Assembly (NCBI GenBank): GCA_963825575.1
Contig: CAWGUB010000021.1
Coordinates: forward strand, 1-64,000
DNA: 64,000 bases
Direction: 5' to 3'
Origin: JAFDBW01 sp963825575
GTDB lineage: Bacteria > Desulfobacterota > Desulfuromonadia > Desulfuromonadales > BM103
The translations under genes were made by a program, and so were the position numbers. The notes below the pieces were generated by a model, which saw nothing but the letters and a program-made list of their open reading frames with translations, had not been told where the DNA came from and searched no databases. Of the stretch, positions 48,833-57,585 are shown piece after piece. The first letter of the stretch is position 1; every line of letters begins with the position of its first letter.

Positions 48833-49207
48833 TTGGTGAAAATTTTCTATCTTGGCATATTCGGTGGACTTGGTTGCGTCGCACGCTATTGGGTCTCCGG
48901 CTGGGTGTATAACCTTGCAGGAAGAACCTTGCCTTATGGCACCCTGGCCGTCAACGTGATCGGCTCTCTTCTGCTCGGCCTGATCATGGAAGGCAGCCTG
49001 CGCAGTACACTGCTGAGCCCGGACCTGCGCATCGGCCTGACGGTCGGCTTCATGGGCGGGTTCACAACCTTTTCAACCTTTTCCTACGAAACCGTTCGGC
49101 TGCTGGAAGAGGGGAGCCTGGTTGCTGCCGGGGCTAATATCCTGCTCAATGTGATAGTTTGTGTCGCGGCTGCTGTTGCCGGCATCTATCTGGCGCGCCA
49201 GATATGA
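48833..49207 (+). CDS. crcB: fluoride ion channel FluC (CrcB)
   Basis: A 124-residue four-helix protein that exports fluoride as a dual-topology dimer. Seen: GGLGCVARYWVSG near residues 11-23, PYGTLAVNVIGSLLLG (pore Asn), and GFMGGFTTFSTFSYETVRLL (Phe box and Na+ site). TTG at 48833 or GTG at 48836 are possible starts; neither has a strong ribosome site. No fluoride riboswitch is visible upstream. A DUF190 gene follows, a common pairing. Confidence 0.95.
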   Translation: MVKIFYLGIFGGLGCVARYWVSGWVYNLAGRTLPYGTLAVNVIGSLLLGLIMEGSLRSTLLSPDLRIGLTVGFMGGFTTFSTFSYETVRLLEEGSLVAAGANILLNVIVCVAAAVAGIYLARQI

Positions 49208-49217
49208 AAGCGAGGAG

Positions 49218-49556
49218 ATGATGTTAAAACAGGAAGAGCTGGTGCTGATGCGAATCTTTGTCGGCGAGAGCGATCGCTACCAGAAGCAGCCGCTCTACGA
49301 AGCGCTGGTTGAGCTGTGTCGCGACCAGGGGGTGGCGGGGGCCACGGTCATTAAAGGTGCCATGGGCTACGGTAGCCGGAGCAAGGTGCATTCCGACCGC
49401 TTCTTGCGTTTAAGCAGCGATCTGCCGGTTGTCATTGAAGTCGTTGATTGTCAGGACAAGATTGATGCCGTGCTGCCGCTTATCGAGGATATGCTCCAGG
49501 GCGGATTGGTCACCCTGGAAAAGGCCCGGGTTATAAACTTTCACAAGGATTCGTAA
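49218..49556 (+). CDS. DUF190 family protein
   Basis: 112 residues of the DUF190 family (PII-like fold), which often sits beside crcB. Features are LVLMRIFVGESDRYQKQPLY, VAGATVIKGAMGYGS and LPVVIEVVDCQDKID. These suggest a small-ligand-binding trimer that may tune the neighbouring channel, but this is inference. The start was set at the ATG after GAGGAG; the longer frame from 49161 overlaps crcB. Confidence 0.9.
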   Translation: MMLKQEELVLMRIFVGESDRYQKQPLYEALVELCRDQGVAGATVIKGAMGYGSRSKVHSDRFLRLSSDLPVVIEVVDCQDKIDAVLPLIEDMLQGGLVTLEKARVINFHKDS

Positions 49557-49561
49557 CTCAG

Positions 49562-50020
49562 ATGTTCAACCGGATAATGTCATTATTGCAGGCTGACGCT
49601 GCGCCTGCCGGGGAAAGTCGGTTTGAGAGGGTTCAGGTGGCCACCTGTGCTCTGCTCCTCGAGGTTGCCCACAGCGATGGTCACTATCAGTCCGTCGAGG
49701 CAAAAATTGTCCACGAGCTGCTTACCAACACGTTCAACCTTTCGCCTGCAGCGGTTGCCGAGTTGATCGATTATTCTCACCAGCATCGTGAAGAGAGTGC
49801 TGACCTCTTTCAATTTGCTCGGGAAATCAATACCCATTTCAGCCGTGAGGAAAAAGCGGATGTCATGGAAGGGGTCTGGCGAGTGATTTATGCAGACGGC
49901 ACACTCGACAAATTCGAGGATGCACTGGCCCGGCAACTGGCAACCCTGCTGCGTCTTGACCATAAGGATGTGATTGATCGCAAGTTGAAGGTCTTGAACG
50001 AAGTGCGAAGCGCGCAGTGA
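49562..50020 (+). CDS. TerB-like tellurite-resistance domain protein
   Basis: 152 residues, all-helical. The TerB fold is visible: CALLLEVAHSDGHYQSVEAK (acidic metal-site motif), then a second copy VWRVIYADGTLDKFEDALAR. Such proteins bind divalent metals; tellurite resistance itself is not implied. It begins five bases after the DUF190 stop, so it is in the crcB transcript. Ends in a Lys/Val-rich helix. Confidence 0.88.
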   Translation: MFNRIMSLLQADAAPAGESRFERVQVATCALLLEVAHSDGHYQSVEAKIVHELLTNTFNLSPAAVAELIDYSHQHREESADLFQFAREINTHFSREEKADVMEGVWRVIYADGTLDKFEDALARQLATLLRLDHKDVIDRKLKVLNEVRSAQ

Positions 50021-50136
50021 GAGGCGCGATCAACCTGTAAAGTCTTGACTTTTATGATAATTATGTGCCCTGTCATGTTTTCAGATTATCCGCATTTCTC
50101 TTTTTCTAATCTCCCTCCTCGCACTTCCTGCCTCTC

Positions 50137-50745
50137 ATGTCTTCCCTGATCCGCATCGTCACCTGGAGCCAAGAGCTGGCCTGCGAGGTTCTCAACCCTG
50201 GCGACTTGGCTGTTGATCTGACTGCGGGCAAAGGTCGCGATACCCTGGCCCTGGCAGAAGCGGTCGGGCATACAGGGCAGGTGGTGTCATTCGACGCTCA
50301 AGCCGAAGCACTGGAACAGACCTCTGAATTGCTGCGGGGCCATGGCTACGCTGTAAAAATCTGGTCAGAGGACCGGGAGATCCCGACAGGACATGAGATC
50401 GTCCTGGTGCAGGCCTGTCACAGCCTACTTAAAAGAATGCTCTCACGCCGTGCCAAGGCAATTATGGCTAACCTCGGCTATCTCCCCGGAGGAGACCGCA
50501 CGCTTGTTACTCGTCCCGAATCGACTTTTGCGGCCATCAAGCAGTCTCTTGACCTGTTGTCGGTTGGTGGTCGCCTTGCGGTTACGGTTTATCCTGCCCA
50601 CTCCGGGGGGATGGAAGAAGCGCATATGGTTGACAATGTATTCGACACTTTGCCGAGCGATATATGGCAAGTTCTCCTGTTGCGCGTTGCCAATCGCAAC
50701 GAGGCCCCCTACCTGATGGTGGCCGAGCGTCTCCGCGACGCTTAA
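50137..50745 (+). CDS. MnmM/YtqB-like tRNA methyltransferase
   Basis: 202 residues, class I SAM fold with motif I VDLTAGKGRDTLALAEAVG, substrate loop VQACHSLLK and the family signature IMANLGYLPGGDRTLVT. YtqB/MnmM methylates the wobble uridine modification to mnm5s2U in Firmicutes; the same role is inferred here. The ATG at 50137 lacks a strong ribosome site. Transcribed after the TerB gene; convergent with the outer-membrane gene at 50.8 kb. Confidence 0.85.
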   Translation: MSSLIRIVTWSQELACEVLNPGDLAVDLTAGKGRDTLALAEAVGHTGQVVSFDAQAEALEQTSELLRGHGYAVKIWSEDREIPTGHEIVLVQACHSLLKRMLSRRAKAIMANLGYLPGGDRTLVTRPESTFAAIKQSLDLLSVGGRLAVTVYPAHSGGMEEAHMVDNVFDTLPSDIWQVLLLRVANRNEAPYLMVAERLRDA

Positions 50746-50834
50746 ATCAATCTTTACAAGTCATAACAGTTGGTACTCTGTCTGAAACGTCCTGTTGCGA
50801 TTTTTTTGTTCGTCATGAAACCTTAGAATGGGAA

Positions 50835-52058
50835 CTAAAAAAACCACTTGATGAAGACCCCACCACTGTCACCGTACGTGCCGAATTCACTGCGTGGCAG
50901 CGCCGGCAGCAACGACGAGGCAAGTTCCGGGGATGCTCCGGAATGCCAGGTCCAGAACGCCTGCAGGGAAAGATTGTCAGCCAGGCTGAGGTCGAGGGTG
51001 GGACGCATCAACGCTGATTCATCGTCGATATTGTAGATAATCAGCCCCTGCAATGTTGCCAGGGGGTGTATCTCGTAGGCGGGGGCAATGATCAGGTAAT
51101 GTCGACCGAGCAGGTAGGTCAACCCTTCCTGCAAGGGGGCCGATGCGAGAACTGCCGGATAATCTGCCGGGTCGTTGACTCCGGGGCCGTTATAAAGATA
51201 CTGGGTGACCAGTGAAAGGCCGTTTGCAAAGCGGTACCACGCCTCAACAGCGGCAACCGAGAAAGAATTATGCAAGTCACCGTCGATTTCGTTGGTGTCT
51301 TTGCCGTCATAGACGCTGATTTCAGCCTTCAGGCCAAGTGTCCCGAGGCTGCCGGCAAGCCCTGCGCCAATCATGTTGCGGCCGCGCAGCTCACCACCGA
51401 TCATCAGGAGGTCCAGCCCGGACCAGTTATCCGACCAGGTGCCGAGATAAGAGTTGAACTCAGCTTCCTCCCCCCACACCGCGATGGCACCGACCTGTCC
51501 ATCAATGCCGTAATTGAAGATCGTATGCAGGGCATCGACGCCGCTGCGGACATCCGTGTCAATTGCATCAGGGGCGAAGGGTGCAATAACATCAAGTGGT
51601 GAGAAGATGAGGATGCGACCGAAACCGATTGCCTGCCGACCGATGGTCGTATCGACAGCTCCAGTCTGCCATTGCAGGTTCATACGATCAACCTGCAAGC
51701 GACCGGCACCATGTTTGTCGTGTTGCCAGCTCTTCTCCATGTCAAGTCTGCGATTGTAATCAATCGTTTCAAGCCCGCGAAACCCGGGAGGATCGCTCCA
51801 GAGATACTGGTAATCAAGCGCCGTCTCAAGGCGCCAGGTTGCAGGCTGCCATGTGACATCCAGCCGGGCGTGATTGCTGCTGATCCAGTATTCGGGTGCC
51901 AGGTCGGCGGGAGCCTCCTCGACATACACGTTGAGCGACTTGACGAAACCGCTCCATTGCAGTGCTTCTGCCAGGGTGGACACGGGCGTCAATAAAATAA
52001 CATGGCAGCAGATTATCCCGCAGAGACAGCGTGCGATGTTCAGATTGATGGGACTCAT
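50835..52058 (-). CDS. outer-membrane beta-barrel protein linked to an ABC exporter
   Basis: 407 residues. The signal peptide ends near residue 30 (VILLTPVSTLAEA). Alternating amphipathic strands follow (LDVTWQPATWRLETALDYQY; TIGRQAIGFGRILIFSPLDV), ending in IKWFF with the C-terminal Phe used by the Bam machinery. It resembles the alginate-export/DUF1302 kind of porins. Its start overlaps the end of the ATPase gene by four bases, so it is the last member of the ABC operon and may be the outer-membrane port. Confidence 0.85.
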   Translation of the reverse strand: MSPINLNIARCLCGIICCHVILLTPVSTLAEALQWSGFVKSLNVYVEEAPADLAPEYWISSNHARLDVTWQPATWRLETALDYQYLWSDPPGFRGLETIDYNRRLDMEKSWQHDKHGAGRLQVDRMNLQWQTGAVDTTIGRQAIGFGRILIFSPLDVIAPFAPDAIDTDVRSGVDALHTIFNYGIDGQVGAIAVWGEEAEFNSYLGTWSDNWSGLDLLMIGGELRGRNMIGAGLAGSLGTLGLKAEISVYDGKDTNEIDGDLHNSFSVAAVEAWYRFANGLSLVTQYLYNGPGVNDPADYPAVLASAPLQEGLTYLLGRHYLIIAPAYEIHPLATLQGLIIYNIDDESALMRPTLDLSLADNLSLQAFWTWHSGASPELASSLLPALPRSEFGTYGDSGGVFIKWFF

Positions 52059-52744
52059 GTGCTGATCGTTACGTCCTCGGCCAGACAGCCGTCCTGCAGG
52101 TGGATAACCCTTCGTGCCTGCGCGATGACCCTGTCATCATGGGAGCTGAAGATGAAGGTTGTGCCTTGCTCCCGATTGAGCCGGCGCATCAGTTCCAGAA
52201 GTTCTTCGGCCGTGTGGGAATCGAGGTTGGCTGTTGGCTCGTCCGCCAGAATGACGTGCGGGTCTGCCGCCATGGCTCTGGCAATCGCCACCCGTTGCTG
52301 TTGGCCACCCGACAGGTCAACAGGGCGACGGTTTTCCAGGCCATCGATGCCGAGGTCGGCGAACAGCCTGAGCACTTTCTGCCGCCGCGCCGGCTTCGGG
52401 ACTTTCTGCAACATCAGGGTGAATTCGGCGTTCTCGGCGGCGGTCAGAACCGGAATCAGGTTGTACGACTGGAAGATAAAGCCGATGTTCTGCAGTCGGA
52501 AATCAGCCAACGCCTTCTTGCTGGCCGTGCCGAGATCGAGTCCATTGACGATGACGTGTCCGGATGTCGGGTGATCAAGACAGCCGATCAGGTTCAAAGC
52601 CGTTGTCTTGCCGCTTCCGGATGGCCCGGCGAATACGGCGAACTCTCCAGCCTCGAAGGTCAGAGATATGTCCGTGAGGGCCCGGATCTCCTGGTTACCC
52701 AGGCGGTATATTCTCGAAACATCTTTCAGTTCAATCAGAGACAT
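52055..52744 (-). CDS. LolD/MacB-type ABC ATPase
   Basis: 229 residues with Walker A GPSGSGKTTAL, Q-loop IGFIFQSYNLIPVL, signature LSGGQQQRVAIARAM, Walker B VILADEPTANLDS and H-loop SSHDDRVI. This set is typical of LolD and related mechanotransmission ATPases. It pairs with the two FtsX-type permeases upstream; the ATG has AGAAA-rich sequence with a short repeat cluster between it and the permease. Confidence 0.94.
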   Translation of the reverse strand: MSLIELKDVSRIYRLGNQEIRALTDISLTFEAGEFAVFAGPSGSGKTTALNLIGCLDHPTSGHVIVNGLDLGTASKKALADFRLQNIGFIFQSYNLIPVLTAAENAEFTLMLQKVPKPARRQKVLRLFADLGIDGLENRRPVDLSGGQQQRVAIARAMAADPHVILADEPTANLDSHTAEELLELMRRLNREQGTTFIFSSHDDRVIAQARRVIHLQDGCLAEDVTIST

Positions 52745-52747
52745 TTT

Positions 52748-52812
52748 CTCGTGGCGAGTGGCGTGTGGCGAGTGGCGAGAAAAATCGCACTACTCGCTAC
52801 GCGCCACGCGCT
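52748..52812. repeat. GGCGAGT/GGCGTGT tandem repeat with inverted partner
   Basis: Four units of GTGGCGAGTG-type sequence (52751-52780) are followed by CACTACTCGC and CGCGCCACGCG, which complement the units. The result is a long imperfect hairpin between the ATPase and permease genes. Comparable to the repeat near 16.53 kb. Confidence 0.6.
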
Positions 52813-52819
52813 TCCTTGT

Positions 52820-54052
52820 TTAATGATGTCGCATCCCTTCCAGTGGCGTGGTTCGCCCGGCCTTGATGGCGGGATAGGCTGCAGCAAGCAGGGTCAGGCA
52901 GACCACATAAAGGGCGATGCGGAACATCCATGTCGGGTCCCAGCTGGCCCGCATGATCGGATCAAAAACGACCCCGCCGAATTCAAGGGTTTCCGGGACC
53001 AGGTCAGCCAGGTCAATACCCACCGCAACCAGGTACCAGGTTGCCAGAGACCCGAGTACAGTGCCAATCGCTGCAGCGAGCAGCCCCAGGATCATGGCTT
53101 CAAGCATGATCATGCAGCGCAGGGTCATCGGCTTTGAACCCAGGGCAAGGATAACGCCAAACTCACGCATGCGCTCCATGACTGACATCAGCAGAGTGTT
53201 GACGACGCCAATCGCCACGATCAGCAGGATAATTACAAAGATGAACTTCTGGCTTGCATAGTCCAGCTTGATGGCGTTGGCAAGATTCGGCATCGCTTCT
53301 TCCCAGCTCACAGCCAGGATGTCCTGTTCCGCTGACAGCTTAGCCGCAATCTGTCGATGGACCGCTGTCTCCAGCCCCGCCTCCGCAAGAATCACAGCCA
53401 GTTCATGGACCGATCCGGAGTTGCCGGTCAACAGGGCCGCACGTCCGCGGCCGACCAGGATCAGTGAACTGTCGATATCCTTCATCCCGGAACTGACGAC
53501 ACCGCGCACGCGCAGCAGTTCGCTGTGCAGGGTCCCGTCCTCATGCTGTGCCGTGACAACGAATTTCTGGCCAGGCCGGATCTGCAGTTCATCGAGCAGC
53601 CGGGCTCCGATCACTGCGTCGCGAGAATCAGCAGAACGAATCATATTATCGGCAGGCAGTGTTTTAAGAAAAGGGTTGATCTGGCGTTCCCGGTCCGGAT
53701 CAACACCGATCAGCATTACTCCTCGGCTTTCCCTGCTTGATTGAGCGAGAGCGGGGATATACAGGCGAGGCAGGACCTGTTCGACACCGTCGATCTGCGA
53801 GATGTCGTCAATCAGGGAGCCATCCCTGAAATGCAGGATTTCATCGCGGCTCTCAAGATAGTTGTTCCGGTAGATGGCAATATGTCCCGTGCCAGCCCGC
53901 ACACCGCTGTCGACCATGCCCGCGTAGACACCGTAAGACAGGTTGTGCAATGCCTGCACCAGCATAATGCTGAAGGCAATGGCGGTCAGGGTGATAAGGG
54001 TGCGGCGCCGGTTGCGCCAGATATTCTTCCAGGCCAGTCTGAGGAGATCCAT
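52820..54052 (-). CDS. FtsX/LolC-type ABC permease
   Basis: 410 residues with an N-terminal membrane helix after LLRLAWKNIWRNRRRTLITL, a large periplasmic domain of about 230 residues and three C-terminal helices (FVIILLIVAIGVVNTLLMSV onward). This is the type VII ABC topology of LolC/E and MacB, which pull lipoproteins or peptides out of the inner membrane rather than pumping. Starts four bases after the partner permease stop. Confidence 0.93.
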   Translation of the reverse strand: MDLLRLAWKNIWRNRRRTLITLTAIAFSIMLVQALHNLSYGVYAGMVDSGVRAGTGHIAIYRNNYLESRDEILHFRDGSLIDDISQIDGVEQVLPRLYIPALAQSSRESRGVMLIGVDPDRERQINPFLKTLPADNMIRSADSRDAVIGARLLDELQIRPGQKFVVTAQHEDGTLHSELLRVRGVVSSGMKDIDSSLILVGRGRAALLTGNSGSVHELAVILAEAGLETAVHRQIAAKLSAEQDILAVSWEEAMPNLANAIKLDYASQKFIFVIILLIVAIGVVNTLLMSVMERMREFGVILALGSKPMTLRCMIMLEAMILGLLAAAIGTVLGSLATWYLVAVGIDLADLVPETLEFGGVVFDPIMRASWDPTWMFRIALYVVCLTLLAAAYPAIKAGRTTPLEGMRHH

Positions 54053-54055
54053 GCG

Positions 54056-55279
54056 TCACACCTCCCTGACCGCCTGGACCGGATCGAGGCGTGCTGCCCG
54101 GTTGGCTGGCAGGAAACCGGCAATCAGGCTGACGAGCAGCAACATGCCGGCAGGAACGTAGAAGTTGCCCGCCTCAAACACTGCGTGCAGGCGTGGCAGG
54201 ATTGTACCGCCGGCATAAGTAACCGGTGTGATGTATCCAGCCAGGTCGATCCCGATCTGCTGCATGTAAAGAGTCATGACCGCACCGCATGTCAAGCCGA
54301 TTGCCAGAGCGATGCAGCCGAGTATGCAGGTCTCAAGCAGGACCAGGCCGCGGATTGTCCAGGGGCGCATCCCCTGAGCCATGAGGATGCCAAATTCGCG
54401 GGTCCGTTCCATGACCGACATGAAAAAGGTGTTGAGAATGCCAAGACCGGTGGCCATGTAAAGGATGGTGACAATGATCATGCGACTGACATCATAAGCA
54501 GCAATGACTTCGCGCATTTCCGGCAGCAGGTCTCCCCAGTCGAGAATCTCCACATTGTCCGGCAAGCGCGGGTTGAGCCGGTCTGCAGCTCGGGCCGCCA
54601 GCATCGGATCGGCCAGGGTCATGGCAACTTCGTGAATGCGCCCCGGTAGAACCATGATCTTCTGGACCCACTGCAGGGGGGCCAGGACCAGGTTGTTGTC
54701 GTTACGGCTGTCGCCAGTTGCGAATATGCCGGTGATAATCAAAAGGTCGTTGCCGATTGAGCCGTCAGCTGCCTGGGTGACGAAGACCATCTCGTCGCCT
54801 GTCTTCACTCTCAGCTTGCGGGCAAGGCCCTGGCCGATCATTGCACCGTTGCGGACCTTTTCGGATGGGTATTCACCCGCCACCAACTTTGTCTGCAGCG
54901 ATGTGACCTGCTTCTCCTGATCGGGGATGATGCCGAGCATTTCCACCGGTTGACTGGTCTCCAAAAGCGAGATCAGGCCGAAGCTGCGCAGTCGCGGCGA
55001 GATGCCGATGATTTCCGGATCTCCTGAGGAAATATACCGGGATGCGATCTCCTCGTCGAGATGGGCAAACAGGTCGCGTCGTTCATGATAGTCGGAATGT
55101 GCCAGGACCAGGTGCCCGTAATACTGCTCGGTTGCGGAAGCCAGCATATCCCGGAACATGCCGGAAAAGACGCCGAGAGCGAGAATCAGCAGCGCGGCGG
55201 AGACCACCATCGCCGAAAGTGTGAGTAGAGTGCGCCGTCGATTGCGCCAGAGGTTGCGAAAAGCCAGGGTCAGCAGCAT
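54056..55279 (-). CDS. second FtsX/LolE-type ABC permease
   Basis: 407 residues, same topology: LLTLAFRNLWRNRRRTLLTL, a periplasmic domain, then helices near 265-400 (IIVTILYMATGLGILNTFFM). It is paralogous to the next gene (shared FRNLWRNRRRTLLTLSAMV and VMERTREFGILMAQG), so the complex is probably a LolCE-like heterodimer with the downstream ATPase. Directly follows the LolA-like gene. Confidence 0.93.
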   Translation of the reverse strand: MLLTLAFRNLWRNRRRTLLTLSAMVVSAALLILALGVFSGMFRDMLASATEQYYGHLVLAHSDYHERRDLFAHLDEEIASRYISSGDPEIIGISPRLRSFGLISLLETSQPVEMLGIIPDQEKQVTSLQTKLVAGEYPSEKVRNGAMIGQGLARKLRVKTGDEMVFVTQAADGSIGNDLLIITGIFATGDSRNDNNLVLAPLQWVQKIMVLPGRIHEVAMTLADPMLAARAADRLNPRLPDNVEILDWGDLLPEMREVIAAYDVSRMIIVTILYMATGLGILNTFFMSVMERTREFGILMAQGMRPWTIRGLVLLETCILGCIALAIGLTCGAVMTLYMQQIGIDLAGYITPVTYAGGTILPRLHAVFEAGNFYVPAGMLLLVSLIAGFLPANRAARLDPVQAVREV

Positions 55280-55281
55280 GG

Positions 55282-56037
55282 TCAGGGTTTTTTGAGATTA
55301 CGCAGGGAAAAATAGGTCTCATCGAGAGGCAGATCGAAGACCAGTTGCCGATAATGAAGGATCGTCTGTTCGTCAGGTTTTTCCAGTGGCAGAACGGTCA
55401 GACGCAACGGCACGATACGGTCGCCGATCTGTTGGACGTCGTCAAAATGGATTTCACGGACGCGAACCATTTCCTCGTCGTAATAGTCGATTTGTTCGGG
55501 AACCTCAGGAGTCTTGTTGATCCGGTAGATAATTTTCCCCCAGATGACTGCCGCATTGGTTTTCGGCAGGCATTCGATAAGAAAATGGGTTTCGGTTTCC
55601 TCGATCAGACGCAGGTTGTAATCTTTCTCGATATGGTTGGCTTTGACCAGATCGTCATTGGTTATATGACTGCCCATCCAGCTTCCGCCCATCATTGATG
55701 GCGGAATCTTGATTACCCGGTCGACTTTGGGCAGATAATTCCAAACCTCCCGATACCTCTTCAGGGTGGCGACATCGCGTTCCTTGGCCGGTTCGATGAT
55801 GCGCACAAGGAAGTAATCGCGGCCCAGCGACCAGGCTTCCATCTCCAGAGACCGCTCCCAGTGACTGGTTTTGACCTGCATGGTCGTCAGCGCCCTTGAC
55901 GAAACGCCCATGTACTGCTGCTCTACCTGGCGGACCAGCGCCTCGACGTCGATGGCGAAGGAGGGCCTGGCCAACAGCAGCAGGACGACTGTCAAAAAAA
56001 GTGTTGGCAGAATCTTGGTCTTGTGTTCAGCTTTCAT
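55282..56037 (-). CDS. LolA-like outer-membrane lipoprotein-sorting family protein
   Basis: 251 residues with a signal peptide (LPTLFLTVVLLLLARPSFA), then an open-barrel LolA/LppX-like fold: MQVKTSHWERSLEMEAWSLG, YLPKVDRVIKIPPSMMGGSWMG and DLVKANHIEKDYN. It probably accepts hydrophobic cargo from the permeases. The start at 56037 has GGAAGAG six bases upstream; the earlier in-frame codon is not needed. First gene of the cluster LolA-permease-permease-ATPase-barrel. Confidence 0.9.
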   Translation of the reverse strand: MKAEHKTKILPTLFLTVVLLLLARPSFAIDVEALVRQVEQQYMGVSSRALTTMQVKTSHWERSLEMEAWSLGRDYFLVRIIEPAKERDVATLKRYREVWNYLPKVDRVIKIPPSMMGGSWMGSHITNDDLVKANHIEKDYNLRLIEETETHFLIECLPKTNAAVIWGKIIYRINKTPEVPEQIDYYDEEMVRVREIHFDDVQQIGDRIVPLRLTVLPLEKPDEQTILHYRQLVFDLPLDETYFSLRNLKKP

Positions 56038-56105
56038 GGGCTCTTCCGGTGTTTTGAATTTGACCCGACATTTGAAGAATAACATAAATGGAGGGAGCAG
56101 GCTGT

Positions 56106-56565
56106 AATGCCCTCATTCTTTATTCTTAAGAGTAAAACCGGCGGGTCACGTCCCGCCAGACGCCATACTTTTGTCCGGCAACAAAAGTATGCAAAAGTGC
56201 CTTCTCCTTGCGGAGGGCATCTCCTCTGCCAGATGTCTGAGTCATCAACAAACGACACTGCTCAAGAAGCCGGCCCGTTACAGGGGACCTTCCTTGTAGT
56301 GTGATCTAGAAGGGAAAAGCTTGAAAGCACAGCTCCCGCTGCAATTTTCCACAACAGGAGAGGCTCTCAAGAGCCTTGTCACCTGCGGGGGAAATGTAGA
56401 GACTTGATCGACTCGTCTGGTCTGAGTTGAGGTTGCCGCTCTTACGAGCCAGACATGCCCAGCGCAGCGCAGTCGGGGGGCGCAAACCCCCGGATTTTGA
56501 TTTTGTCTTTGAAATTTCAAAGCACAATGAAAAAGGGCAACAGATTAACCATCTATTGCCCTCTC
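56106..56565. repeat. dispersed palindromic element, copy C
   Basis: Third copy, oriented as copy B. Shares AATTCTTTATTCTTAAGAG-like edge, CGGCGGGTCACGTCCCGCC, the CATACTTTTGT/ACAAAAGTATG hairpin, CTTCTCCTTGCGGAGGGCAT, TGTCTGAGTCATCAA and AGACATGCCCAGCGCAGCGC with copy A. It keeps the outer GGGCAACAGATTAACC hairpin at 56535-56561. It lacks the 47-base inner hairpin module (CTTATTCTTTTG arms) that copy A carries, so modules are gained or lost independently. Confidence 0.88.
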
Positions 56566-56608
56566 TATCATGAATTCTGGCTGAATTTTGTCAATATGAT
56601 TGGACGCA

Positions 56609-57397
56609 CTATTTCTTGGGTGGCCGGCTCGCATAAACAAGAACTTTGCGGTCAGTGTAAGCTTCGACTTCACCGGCAAAAGTTTCGATGTGATAGTAAT
56701 CCTGAACCTTATCCGGAGCCTCGACAAAGAACTTGTTGAGCTCTGCGATCCCTTTGCGGTTCAGTCCGGCCCGTTTAGCCCAGACTGGAAAATCATGGGT
56801 TTTCGGGATGGTCGCCGTCTGGTGAAGGATGAAGCCGGCAGCCTGGATCTTTTCTTTCCAATCTTCTTCAGTATAGGCCTGGATATGGGTCGGGTCACGC
56901 ATCTTCTCCATTTCCTGGTACCAGGCGGCAATTTCAGGATCGTCCGGCAGCATCGTGTCGACTATGGCTATGCGTCCGCCGCGACGAAGAACGCGATGAA
57001 ATTCACTCAATGCCCGCTTCACATCAGGGAAGTGGTGTGGTGCGATGCGGCAGGTCAGGAGCGTGAATGCTCCAGCGGGGAAGGGCAGGTCCTCGGCGTC
57101 AGCTTCGCGAAAAGTGACATTGTCAACACCACCCTCCTCGCTGATGAACTCCTGGGCCTTTTTCAACATGACCATGGTCAGGTCCGAGGCAACCACGCTG
57201 CGGACCAGAGGAGAAAAGCGCAATGCTGTATGCCCGCCGCCACAGGCGACGTCAAGCATATTGTCGTCAGGCATCGGTTGCAGCAGCTGAACCATCATCT
57301 CAAGGTCATCACCTGTGGCAAAGCCCTTGTCGTGGATATAGCCGTCCGCCGCGCGACCGAATTGTTCCCGGACTCTATTTTTGAATTCACGTGACAT
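56609..57397 (-). CDS. class I SAM-dependent methyltransferase (UbiE/MenG-like)
   Basis: 262 residues. Motif I LDVACGGGHTALRF, motif II VASDLTMVMLKKAQEF and post-I region READAEDLPFPAGAFTLLTCRIAPHHFPD are typical of small-molecule methyltransferases such as UbiE. The substrate cannot be told from sequence; a quinone or lipid is plausible. The start at 57397 is set by AGGAGGAAA eight bases upstream. Confidence 0.85.
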   Translation of the reverse strand: MSREFKNRVREQFGRAADGYIHDKGFATGDDLEMMVQLLQPMPDDNMLDVACGGGHTALRFSPLVRSVVASDLTMVMLKKAQEFISEEGGVDNVTFREADAEDLPFPAGAFTLLTCRIAPHHFPDVKRALSEFHRVLRRGGRIAIVDTMLPDDPEIAAWYQEMEKMRDPTHIQAYTEEDWKEKIQAAGFILHQTATIPKTHDFPVWAKRAGLNRKGIAELNKFFVEAPDKVQDYYHIETFAGEVEAYTDRKVLVYASRPPKK

Positions 57398-57585
57398 TCG
57401 AATTTCCTCCTTGCCTGACAACCGATTATAACACCAGTCTTGGAAAATGCTTGTCGGGAAAAGTGCCGTTAGATAATAAAGGTGACTTTCAATGGGGCTT
57501 TTTAATGCATTGAAACCGACTTGGCAAGGTGAAACTGTAGGTTGGGCCGCGAAACATCACTTTGACGTGGCTTCCAGAGGTTTTT

